Assembly: GCA_029532415.1 (NCBI GenBank)
Contig: JAQOTA010000060.1
Location: 186,001-250,000 of the forward strand
Direction: 5' to 3'
Origin: Marasmius tenuissimus
Lineage: Eukaryota > Basidiomycota > Agaricomycetes > Agaricales > Marasmiaceae
Length of the DNA: 64,000 bases
Under the pieces are notes generated by a model, which was not told where the DNA came from, did not search any database, and saw only the letters and a program-made list of their open reading frames with translations. The first letter of the stretch is position 1, and every line of letters begins with the position of its first letter. A program made the position numbers and the translations under genes. This document shows positions 1 to 9,458 of the stretch, piece after piece.

Positions 1-239
1 GCGGAATCCATTCCACCGTGCATCGGCGTTTCCAAATTCTGACACGGTTTTAAATTGGCTCTTTTCTAATTCATACCGATAGAAGAGCTCGAGAATCGGA
101 ACCCTCTTCGCCAGCCAGTCGGTTGCTGACTCCTATCACTATGTCTCGCGTACAACGTTCCAAACCCTTCCTGTGCCTTTCAGCGCGATATATCTTATGT
201 ACAAATACGGAGCTCTTTATCCTCGCATGAAACCTCCAA
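1..239. repeat. edge of recurring intergenic block (unknown content)
   Basis: This stretch resembles 31808-32030 and 45620-45850: all three share a GCGGAATCC-like start, then a CCAGTCGGTTGCT-like stretch and an ending rich in CTTCCTGTGCC and GAAGCTCTTTA. In each case it lies between a short block of unknown content and the 3' end of a decayed dehydrogenase copy on the minus strand. It marks the left edge of one duplicated unit. No gene is recognised in it. Confidence 0.5.
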
Positions 240-830
240 CCCTAGGCCCCGAAACTACACTCTTAACGGGCTCTTTCTCACCAGACCATTGAGTTTAAAC
301 GCTTCGAGGGCGGGCGTGAAGGGGTATTAGTGGGTTATCAGTGGTTTGACATTAAAAGGCGAGGACAATGGCTAGCATGCAGTCGCCGGACTACGAGTAC
401 GCCTGACACCGAGATGACCCTCCAAGTACCAACATCTAAAGATGCAGCGTAACGAGCGAGACCCCGATTCCGAGCTACAGAAAGGGAAAGAAAACGAGGA
501 TGTCAGCCTTCAAATCACGGAGGCACGCAACGGCGCAACGGGAACGCACCTGAACAACTCCCCGTGTCCTCACCCTCGTCTTAGCGATATACGATGCCGC
601 TTGGAATCTGGATACTCATGCCCCGCTCACAACAGTCACCAAGTCGATCCGTCCTAGCTATGTGCCCAATCTTCGATCCCTCGAATCTCTCTCATACAAC
701 CGTTCCTTATGATCCATGGAATACTCCACGTCCGAGTCTTGCAAGTTGCTTCGGGACAGGGACGTATGTATCCACTTCCACCCCACTCAGATAGGCCTTT
801 GTCAACTCAAGCCTCGAAGCGATGAAAAAA
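240..830 (-). pseudogene. sorbitol/xylitol dehydrogenase-like relic, copy 1
   Basis: Read on the minus strand, the C-terminal part gives LAIVLA, then a decayed stretch, then VRKSP and VVSGP-like residues, which matches the end of zinc-dependent medium-chain dehydrogenases (LAIALVSQGK ... PLITHR ... AIISGP). Further upstream, near 750-830, RLELTKAYLSG and DTYVPVPKQ are readable, corresponding to the cofactor-domain region after the Rossmann motif. Frames change several times and stops are present, so it is not functional. No N-terminal half is recognisable in this copy. It lies between the block at the window edge and the leader of NLR A. Assignment rests on similarity to the better preserved copies at 13.9-15.2 and 22.9-24.5 kb. 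Confidence 0.55.
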
Positions 831-1854
831 GATAAGTAGTAGATGTTGATAGACTAGAAGAAAGGTTAGTACGATCTGAGGTGACATTGGTATCGAGAGT
901 AGACCCACCTCGCTGACACCGAAGCCCTATCTGGTGAGCTGCATACCACAGAACCCATACACTCCCTTAGACTGACTTCTTCTAGAGCCTCAATGTCTCT
1001 TTCTTTCGAGAGACAGATGAAACAGTGTTCGATGTACATTGCGGCGATGAGGGCCGTGATTCTGAGAGTCTGGTGAGTGCTGCCGGTTGCCTTTGAAAAT
1101 CAGAACTGGGAAAGTAAATCTGAACGTAGCGACGCACCTCTCTGTATTGGCCGGCCGTGATTACGAGCACTCATACAGCTTGTCACCTACATATACTTGT
1201 GTGATACCCATCCAAAAGCGAATCCAATTGACCAGGTCTTGGCCGTCGCTCACAACGAGACCTTGAGTGGTGTAACTTGACAACGGAGAAACGAGTTTAA
1301 TGCGGTTTTATATCACCTGAAGCCGTGCCAGCAAGCATATTGAAATCGATTTCAACGATCTACGAATGTGGAGGATGGCTGAAACGAGAGGGGCGAACGT
1401 GAGGGTGGGAAGAGAGCAAAAGAGACAGAATTAAGCGCCCAATCAAATGCTCTACTCGAAGTAAGTACTGACCGTCATGACGCGCAGAAACCACTGCGAC
1501 GACGACGATTCCTCTTGCAGCCGACTCAAAAGGTACTCTTCTCTTGAACGGTATCACACACTCAATTTTTCTTGAATACCAACAAGTAGAAATACCAACA
1601 AGTGGAAGGCTACCCATTCTTTTCCTTCGTATCCCCGCCGGTTCAGTCTCTCAACAAATTGAAAGAGTCATGCTAAATTCATGGCCGCCCTGTCAGGAGG
1701 TCGCGGGCAAGTCTAATAACTTCACTTCAACAAATGGGCAGGACACGGATCAAGCTTACGCGTGGACCATTGCAGAGATCAAGACAGCAAAGCTGTGCGA
1801 TAGAACAACCTCAATCGGCCTCCAATCCCACGTACTCAGCGTCTTTCAGCCCAC
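831..1854. other. gene-poor spacer upstream of NLR A
   Basis: No gene is recognised. Parts recur at 6330-7900, 32900-33900 and 46740-47010, for example the stretch around CCACCTCGCTGACACC and the stretch around GACGCGCAGAAACC, so it belongs to the duplicated unit. Short open frames on both strands are not conserved in frame between the copies. Confidence 0.4.
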
Positions 1855-2066
1855 CTGACGATGCCCGCGCAAACATAGTGCATCAACTACAATGTGCTAC
1901 ACGCATATTCACAGCACTTTCGCTGCCACCACCACCTCGTCGAACGTATCCCTTGTTTTCTCCGACCTCACTTTCCACCTCCATCCCTATTGAGTGCTCA
2001 TTTGACTGAGCCGGCAAATTCCGGTCATACCCCCCTCCGGGGCACCTGAAACCCCATGAAAGGCCG
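1855..2066 (+). promoter_or_regulatory. conserved 5' flank of the NLR paralogs
   Basis: About 200 bp before the ATG of NLR A is recognisably conserved before the other NLRs (about 9270-9458, 19665-19859, 34050-34191 and 47010-47221). Shared pieces include GATGCCCGCGCAAACA, a CTTTCGCT(G/A)C(T/C)ACC stretch and a CATTTGACTGGG-like stretch about 50-70 bp before the start codon. It probably holds the promoter and 5' leader, since the duplication kept it together with exon 1. No TATA box or defined operator is claimed. Confidence 0.35.
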
Positions 2067-4576
2067 ATGTCCACCCAAAACACCCAGACCGGTTCGGGTA
2101 CGCAGAACAATAACAACGCGACCCACCAGAATATATACTATGGAGAGGTGAACCACAGTCTCAGCACAATGGTCTCCGAACGTACGTTTTTAGTGTCCAT
2201 TTCAACTCAAAGATGTTCCTCAACATTATCCTTCATTATAGCGCTCAAACGCCTCTGGGATGCAATCTCGGGCGTTGGAGCTTCGCATAAAGCAGAGCAC
2301 CAATTTGCTCGTGGGGCGTGCCTCGAAGGGACTCGAGAAGCTGTTCTGGCGCTCCTTTGCGAATGGGGGTTGACGGAAGACCAACTCCTCCCGATATGCT
2401 GGCTCTCGGGTGCCGCCGGTGTTGGGAAATCTTCGATCGCCCTGACCATCGCCCAGTCTTACGAGGAAAAGGGTGTCCTGGTCTCTTCCTTCTTCTTCTT
2501 CCGGTCGGACCCTAGGCGCAATAACCCTTCTGCTCTCGTGCCCATGATTGCCCACGGACTTACAACGACGACGCCACTCATGCAGAACTACATTGAACAG
2601 AAGATATCGACAGATCCGACGATTCTGGATGCTGCATTAGAGGTGCAGTTCCGAGAGCTGGTTGTTGAGCCCGCCTTGAAGTGGAGCAGGCAAAGAACCA
2701 TTTGGGGCTCTTCGGTTGGTCCTCACATTGTCATACTCGACGGGCTGGACGAGTGCGGCAACGAGGAGACCCAGTTGCGAATCCTCGCCATCATCCAATC
2801 CGCTTGCGAGCAAAATCCCCAATTCCCTCTGCGATTTGTGATATGCAGTCGACCGGAAGCTTGGCTTCGGGAAGCATTCGTTGATGAGCGTCTGCGTAAG
2901 CTCTCGAAGGTCATTGTTCTGGACGAGTCCTTCGAGCCCAACAGAGATATTAGGGAATACTACCTCCACCACTTTCGGGAAATTGCGAGTAGCCCGAAGT
3001 ACAATCATATCCCATTCCCGAGTCCCTGGCCTTCGGAACGGGATCTCGAAATCCTAGTCGAGAGAGCATGTGGCCAATTTGTCTATGCAGCGACGGTGAT
3101 CAGGTTCATCATGCTCGCGTATAACCATCCCATCACGCAGCTTCGTATCATCATCGATAAGGCTCCATCCCGTCGACCGGGAACATCACCATATCAGCAG
3201 CTCGATGTGTTATATGATTTCATCCTCAGCATCAATCCAGACCGTGAGGAGCTCCTCTCTGTCCTAGCCACTGTCCTTGTCCTTCCAGAACGTGCGAGAT
3301 CCCCCGCATGTATCGAGTTGGTGCTAGGGCTTACCGAGGGACAGGTGGAGTTGACGTTACGTGGTATGCACTCAGTCTTGGACATTCGTGGTCGAGAAGG
3401 TGGGATTCGTGTTTACCACACTTCGTTCACCAATTACCTGGCCGACCAAACTAGGTCGCTTGATTTTCATGTCGACGAGAGAAAACAGAAACGTTCCATT
3501 GCACGACAGTGGCTCCAGAATCTCGCAACCAGCAGGATCCGGACTTACAGGTGAGAAGTTGTCTATTTCTGATCTCCAGATTCTACATGTACCTGACTTA
3601 ATGTCTATGTGTGCAGCCTCAGCCAGCTCTACAGTTGGGAATCCTTCTTCACAGATTGGGTTGGGTTTTGCTCGTCAATCACCAAACCAAGCTGGAGACT
3701 ACTAGTTGACATGCAAAACGTTGACCTTTCCTTCATGTGCGTGCACACATTGCCCACCAGTGATGAAGAATGGAAAAAGGAGTTTGGTGCCCTACTGCCA
3801 TGGCTGGAGAAATATGCAAGTTTGACCAGCCATTGTTTTCTTTCTCATATGTACTGACTTTTGCTTTTTATTGCTAGGATGTCCCCAAGCACGGAAGTTT
3901 TAAGGACAAGGACAAGGAGTGTCTTATACAACGATTCAGGAAATGTCCCGAGTGTTTCCACCTCGAATGGCCTCCGGGCGCATGTCCGTCAGACGACGCC
4001 ATGTTCTGGGTTGTCGAAGCTGCCACTGGATGCATCCATGTGGAGGGGCGAAAACCCAGTGATCCATGCCAAATGCCGTACCTCACAGAGTGCCGCTGTG
4101 ATCTCTCTGGAGGAATCAGGTCATGCGATCCACAGCACGTAGCATACCAGGAAGCTTGTATGCAACTTGTCCGGAGTTACATCTCTCGTTTCGAGAAGAC
4201 CATTCGACGGAACCATGCGGAAGACGTGGAACCCGGTATGCCCCCGGCGTCGAATTCTCTGTACAACTTGGCCTGCTCGTCACTCCTGAAGCACTGTTAT
4301 GTGGATACGGAGTTGCTTTCACTCTGCCGCACGTTTTTTGAGCTTGTGATACGTTGTATGAAGACAGGGCTCGTTACTTTCTACCATATAAAGGAGGCAA
4401 GGGAGAATCTGAATAAATGGATTGAGGTGAATTCTGTTTCTCTGAGTTTTCGAATCCTTACTCATTGTTGGCCTGTACTGGTCAAATCGACCCTTTTTCG
4501 ATAGGCTTTCCCAGACAGGTTTGCTGAAGAAGGGGAAGGTTTGAAAGCACAACTTCTCGCTTGGTCTATATACTAG
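2067..4576 (+). CDS. NLR A: NACHT-domain protein, intact, 747 aa
   Basis: A NACHT-type STAND NTPase. Proposed exons are 2067-2181, 2242-3550, 3617-3815, 3878-4426 and 4505-4576; these sum to 2244 nt in a continuous frame. Residues 1-38 are an Asn/Gln/Gly-rich motif (TQNNNNATHQNIYYGE). A linker beginning LKRLWDAISGVGAS follows. Walker A is GAAGVGKSS (about 95-103), Walker B is IVILDGLDEC (about 201-210) and sensor-like LRFVICSRPE is about 235-244. The C-terminal part has a Cys-rich stretch with PECFHLEWPPG, FWVVEAATGC and CRCDLSGGI, and no WD40, ankyrin or TPR repeats. Intron 3 (3816-3877) uses a GC-AG boundary (GCAAGT). Intron 1 is 60 bp and stop-free, so unspliced reading also stays open. 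The start is the first ATG of the motif conserved in all paralogs. Expected role is a cytosolic sensor or switch of the fungal NLR class. Ligand and output are unknown. Confidence 0.85.
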
Positions 4577-4690
4577 ATTATGTGCCGTATATTGGGTAGT
4601 TTATGTCGTGAATAATGTAACAGGACGAGTGCGTATATCAATCCCGGTTCTTACCCTATCGGATGTAAAATGTTCAACGTTCAACATCCA
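4577..4690. other. conserved 3' flank of NLR A
   Basis: The sequence just after the stop (GTGCCGTATATTGGGTAG, then AATGTAACAGGACGAGTG) recurs after NLR C (about 22410-22500), NLR D (43140-43200) and NLR E (50560-50650), but not after NLR B. It is probably the 3' UTR, kept within the duplicated segment. No terminator or polyadenylation signal is defined beyond this. Confidence 0.4.
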
Positions 4691-4699
4691 AATGTAGAC

Positions 4700-5010
4700 C
4701 TTGATAATCACCTATGTATCCCACTACCTTGTCAGAGTTGTTTCCCGACTGAGGGTGATAGCAATTCTTCTACGACGTGGTGTTCCTGGTAAGCCGCATC
4801 CCTTTGTCCGTCTTGATCACCAAGTAAATTTCCATCACTTCGTGTGTAGGTGGCCTCTATTTGTGTTTAGACCCCTTCGCCTATCGCTGAAATATGGGCA
4901 CTTTCAGTACTTGTGTGATCATTGATGGTGTTCTGACTGCGGGTTTCGCTCGCCCATAACGTGCTCTTTGTGACGATCACAGTGCTGAAGAGATCGGTGG
5001 GTGCCAGTTG
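4700..5010 (+). pseudogene. 3' fragment of an ERV46-like gene
   Basis: This piece aligns by eye with the end of the longer ERV46-like relic at 26.6-26.95 kb. Both contain an exon edge near CATCACTTCGTG, an intron-like stretch with TTTGTGTTT and CGCTGA(A/G)ATATG, and then ACTTG(C/T)GTGAT opening a last exon that reads TCVII(D/V)GGVLT-like followed by VLFVT and a VLK(R/N)SV-like ending. That is the C-terminal transmembrane segment of Erv46/ERGIC-3 proteins. Only this end is present, so it is a passenger fragment behind NLR A. The same fragment type lies behind NLR C. Confidence 0.55.
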
Positions 5011-5389
5011 TTATCAGTCACGTATACTCATACGAGACTTGCGGGGATTTTTTCGGCACTTGGAACGAAAAGCGAGCTGTTCAATGTCGTGGTTCTTTAG
5101 GTATATCATACATGGAATACATGCGTAAGTTGAAGAGATATTTCCTGAAAAAGGTGTTTACCCGCCCCGCCATCGAAGCTGCAGTCACAATCGTACTCGT
5201 GAACGTGATGTCGAGATGGGGATCAGACGTGCGGTCTCCCATTGATTGCCTCCATATGTACACCCTCCAACCCCTCACAAAAGAGTCCTCGAAGGACCGA
5301 ATCAGAATCGGAATCCCAGACTCGCCGAACCGTGAACACATCAGGCAGAAATACATCGTTCAACGTTAGATGCAACAATAATGCATCCC

Positions 5390-6330
5390 CATCGCTCTAA
5401 CTCTCGCCCATCCCAACTCCGGGCCTCAAAACAGTAGCTTTGACTAACCCCTTCTCGCCGGTTTGAACAACTCTGAGTGCTTCGGAGAGCGGACGTCAAC
5501 AGGTACCAATAATTGATCAGCGGTCTGAGGTCAACCCCAGTGCCTTGCAAAGTGAGGGTGATGGCTAAGGTGTAATCCCCGGGCTACATACAAAACGCAA
5601 ATGTCATAAGCGGGCGAACGATCCAAGAGAGATAAGACGGCGAAAGCAGCGGCACACGTACCCCATACTGGAACAACCCTTCGAATCCCAAGTCTCTCAA
5701 CATCACCCCGAAAGATCCGGCGTGACGAGTGAGGCCCCAATTCCGAGCTACAAAGAGAAACGGGAGAAGAGAATGTGAGTCCCCCAACTCGCGGAGACTT
5801 CTCTACGGCGACACGGGCACGCACGTAAACAACACCCCACCCTCGCCTGAGCATTGAATATACGATACCGTACGTCTCCAATGTCCTGCTTACAACGATC
5901 GTCAAGCCGACCCGTCTAGCCAAATCCCCAATCTTCGATCCCTAGAACCTCTTTCATATTCGCACCGTTCCGCATGGAATACTCCGTCGTCGTCTCCGAG
6001 CCTTGCTTCGCAACAGAAACGTAGGTAGCTTCCATCCCGCTCAGGTCGGTCTCTGTAGACTCGAGCCTCAATTCTTGAACATCGAGAGCGAGGATCCGAG
6101 CTGCACTGAGCGCTTTGGCAGCCGCCATACATGCTTAGGAAAACAATCGAATCCGGCGATAAATCCGTTGGTGGCGAAGTTACCGAGGGAAGACTGCTGC
6201 CACAATCTATCTCGTCAGGTCAGCCTGAGAGTAGGGGGCCGGAGAATCGTGTATGAAGCGCAAAACGTTCTTCATGCGAGATATTGTACGGGATTGGGAC
6301 ACGGAAGAACCGGAAGCGTGCCATCGTTAG
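5390..6330 (-). pseudogene. sorbitol/xylitol dehydrogenase-like relic, copy 2
   Basis: On the minus strand, 5916-6128 reads MAAAKALSAARILALDVQE followed by LRLE, the region just after the Rossmann glycine motif of sorbitol/xylitol dehydrogenases. It continues TYVSVAKQ, SETTTEYSMRNGANM and KEVLGIEDWG, which matches the TDTYLPV...MRNAEHM...VLGIADRG region of the family. Toward 5590-5790 it reads VMLRDLGFEGLFQYG, matching the LLVKELTVKGSFRYG region. Upstream (6140-6200) SSLGNFATN is readable in a different frame. Frames shift between these segments, so the copy is dead. The N-terminal zinc-binding half was not found. Confidence 0.65.
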
Positions 6331-9269
6331 GTTAAGCGTTCTTTTGAGGTATGACCTTGAGTTTTTTCTGTGATTTCTGTAGCCTCGAAGCGATGATGCA
6401 TGATAGTGACTGCTGATGAATGAGAGACAGTTTCTTCAAGAGGTCCGGAGTGGTGTTGGTATTGACAACAAACCCACCTCGCTGACACCCGAACTCTCTC
6501 TAGCAAGCTGCATATCACGGAACTCATCGTCGTATGGAGAGCCTCGATGACTCTTTTCGAAGATAGAGGAAGCGGTATTTGATGTGCATGCGGCGATAAG
6601 AGCACTGATTCTGGGGGTCTGGTAAGTGCTGCCGGCTGCCTTCGAATATGTCCTACGTCTATCGGGGTGTCGGGTTCAGAACTGAAAAAGGACGACCGAG
6701 CGTAGTGACGCACCTCTTTTTGTTGACCCGCTGTGGTCCTGAGCACTCAAACAGCCCACCGCCCAAAAACATTCGTGCGATACCCGTCCAAAAGCGAATT
6801 TATTTGGCAAGGTCATAGAAGTCGCCCAAACCGGGACTTTCAGGTAGTATGAACTGAAAAGGGTGGAACGAGTCAGCCCTCCTGGCATGCAGATCCATTT
6901 CGAGCCGAGCACTCACCAAGAAGAGGGGTTTAGGGTTCAGTTTTTGACATATTGGGAAGAATCAAGTTGATCTTCAATCAACGAGGGGCGATAGCGATGT
7001 CGTGATTCCGACCCCGACTCTCTTGATAGCTGAACATCGGGATCCTACAAGGTTCATGTCCCAAGACTCGTCTCTATCGACTTCTCCCCTCAACTCTAGT
7101 CTTCAGCTTATTGTTGGCTCTTGATAACCACCATCTCGTCCCGTCAGTGTTGAACATTGACCGCATGTGAACTGGGTCAGGTTTTCTTGCCATAGTAAAT
7201 GGACGAGTTGGAAACAGAAACGCGTTTGGCGAGAGGACTCGAGGTTTGAGTGGTCACGGAACTTGAGCTGACCAGAAAGATTTAGAGGGGAGGATGGGAA
7301 AGGATAGGTATCAGGTATAGACCGTATGTTGAAAACAATGAGAAGGTCCACTGACAAGGGCCGTGGGCCGGCCAAAAAGAGCGCCATAAAATCATGTGGG
7401 CGCATGTGGACGAAAACCAACTCGGCCTTAGATTGTCATAAGCAGGGGTCTGGGGATATCCTGGTATAACGCAGGTTTTCATCACTTCAATCTGTGTCCG
7501 CACGTATAACGTCTTCGGTGGTCTATGAATGTGGAGGATGGCTGAAATGAGAGCGAGGCGAACGTGAGGGTGGGAAGAGAAAGAGATTCAAGAAGCGCCC
7601 AATCAAACACACTCTACTCAATTGACTGTCATGACGCGCAGAAACCTCCACGACAATAACCATTCCTCTTGCATCCAACTCGGAAATATACTCTTCTCTT
7701 CTCTTGGCTTCTGCACACCTTGAATGCCGACAAATTGAAGGCTGCCCATCCTTTTCTTCATATCCCCGCCGGTTTCTCTCGACAATGGACACAGGGCAGG
7801 GGTAAATGCATGACCACCGTGACGGAAGGAAACACGTTGAAGAAAAGTCCACTTGGGTACAATCATGACGAAAGGAAAGGACATAGGTCAGAACATACGC
7901 GTAGAGACCATGGCAGACGTTAGAACAGCGAAGTTTTACCTCGATCAGCCAGCGTTTTCAGCCCACCTGGCCGACTCGGAGAGCCGTTGCTATCACGGCG
8001 TATAGGGCAGTCCAACAAAGGAAAAAACTCACGAGAGAGTCGACCGCTGTGGCCAAGAAGCCCGGCTTCTCATTCCTCTCCGAACCCTATATGCCCTTAG
8101 TAGGATACGCATGGATTCATCTCCTTCGAAATTTCATTCACTATGGAATGGTTTCGAAGACCTCCGTAGGCGCTAAATGTCAAGTTTTGAGAGCACGTCT
8201 TGAGGTTTATTGCGACGCTGGCACTCAAATTCTCCCTCGCGCAAAGGCGACCCGAATCTGTGAATCGTGATACAGCAATAAGGAATTTCAGCTGAAGATC
8301 CCTCCCTCCTACCAGCGAATCGAGTCATAACGAGCTAATACTCTCGACGTTCACTTCTATATCCGCCAGTCAGTCTCGAAACAGTTGAACTCCTCTCACA
8401 TTTGCAGGATTTCCTTCCCACACACATGCTACTTGACTTGTAGGAGACGTTGAGTGACCTTAGTATGCCGAAGTACGTGTCCCTCCCCCTTGATTGACCG
8501 CCTTTTGTACTGATTATTTGTGTTGTTGAAGGCGTCATTAAACATGTCTCACCTTAAATCAACAAAACCCTTCTATCTCAAATATCTGGGGTTTGCATTC
8601 GTTTGATTCTCGATGACCACCATGTGGATCCAAGCTCGACAACGCCGCGCAGACAGGACAGGACAGGTGCGCTCGACTCTTCTTCCCCTGATACTCATTG
8701 CGATACCAGTCCGTCCACCTCCTTTCCCGCCGGTATGTGGTCGCAAGCGGCTCTTTAGAAGCTCTCATCTCATATCTCATATCAGTAGCTGGGCACGGAG
8801 CCTCTCGTGAATATTCGGGGTAACCCGGTCAGATTCGCGCTTTGGGAGTAGACCTGTCCTGTCGATGCTAGGTGCTGTTCAGAGCTGCTCGTCGCTGGGT
8901 AGTACGCTCACTTGTGTTAGCTTGTGGTGTGTGTCTGCTAGGTCAAAGTGATGATGTGTGCTCGTGGGGTTTTTGCTGATTGTCGCCTCGCTTGTAGATG
9001 TCCCTTGAGCCTCATGCCTCTAGCTAAGTAGTAGCTGCCGGACCCTCCGGGACTCCGCTCGGAAATCTCAATCTGGCACTTCGAGATAGAAGGGGAAGCG
9101 AGCGAGCTACATAGCGCCCGAAGTTCAAACTGGGAAGCCGTCCAAGCCATGAGCATGGGCGCTTCTGTGCCTAGTAGTGGCTGGCCAACAGCAATTTTGA
9201 TACAGTGGCGTGTGCTTGGACTTTCGCTGTTGAGGATCAGCTGCTTTATTGCTGTTCGAAATAAAACAT
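6331..9269. other. gene-poor spacer upstream of NLR B
   Basis: The part from about 6340 to 7900 repeats pieces seen upstream of NLRs A, D and E: the block with CACCTCGCTGACACC, the block with GAATGTGGAGGATGGCTG and the block with GACGCGCAGAAACC. From about 7950 to 9250 the sequence appears unique in the window and no protein family was recognised on either strand. A 114-codon open frame on the minus strand at 8938-9282 has no recognisable motif and is not called. Confidence 0.4.
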
Positions 9270-9458
9270 CACACGGCTGCAAAGTCTGACGTGTACCGCT
9301 TTCGCTACTACCACCACCATCTCGTCGAGCATACTCCTCATTTCCTTCTCGGTTTCGAACTCAGGCCTTGGCCAGTGTGCTTGTTTGATTCACAGGCCAG
9401 TGCATCACGGTCAAACCGGTACCCGCGTCTGGTGCACCTGGAACCCCCGAAAAGGACA

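Noticed and set aside
2067..3554. Single 495-codon ORF as the complete NLR A protein
   Set aside because: It reads through the 60-bp intron 1 and ends by entering intron 2. The paralogs with a 61-bp intron 1 and the in-phase downstream exons support the spliced 747-residue model.
8938..9282. 114-codon minus-strand ORF upstream of NLR B
   Set aside because: No recognisable family, and no second copy in the window to test conservation.
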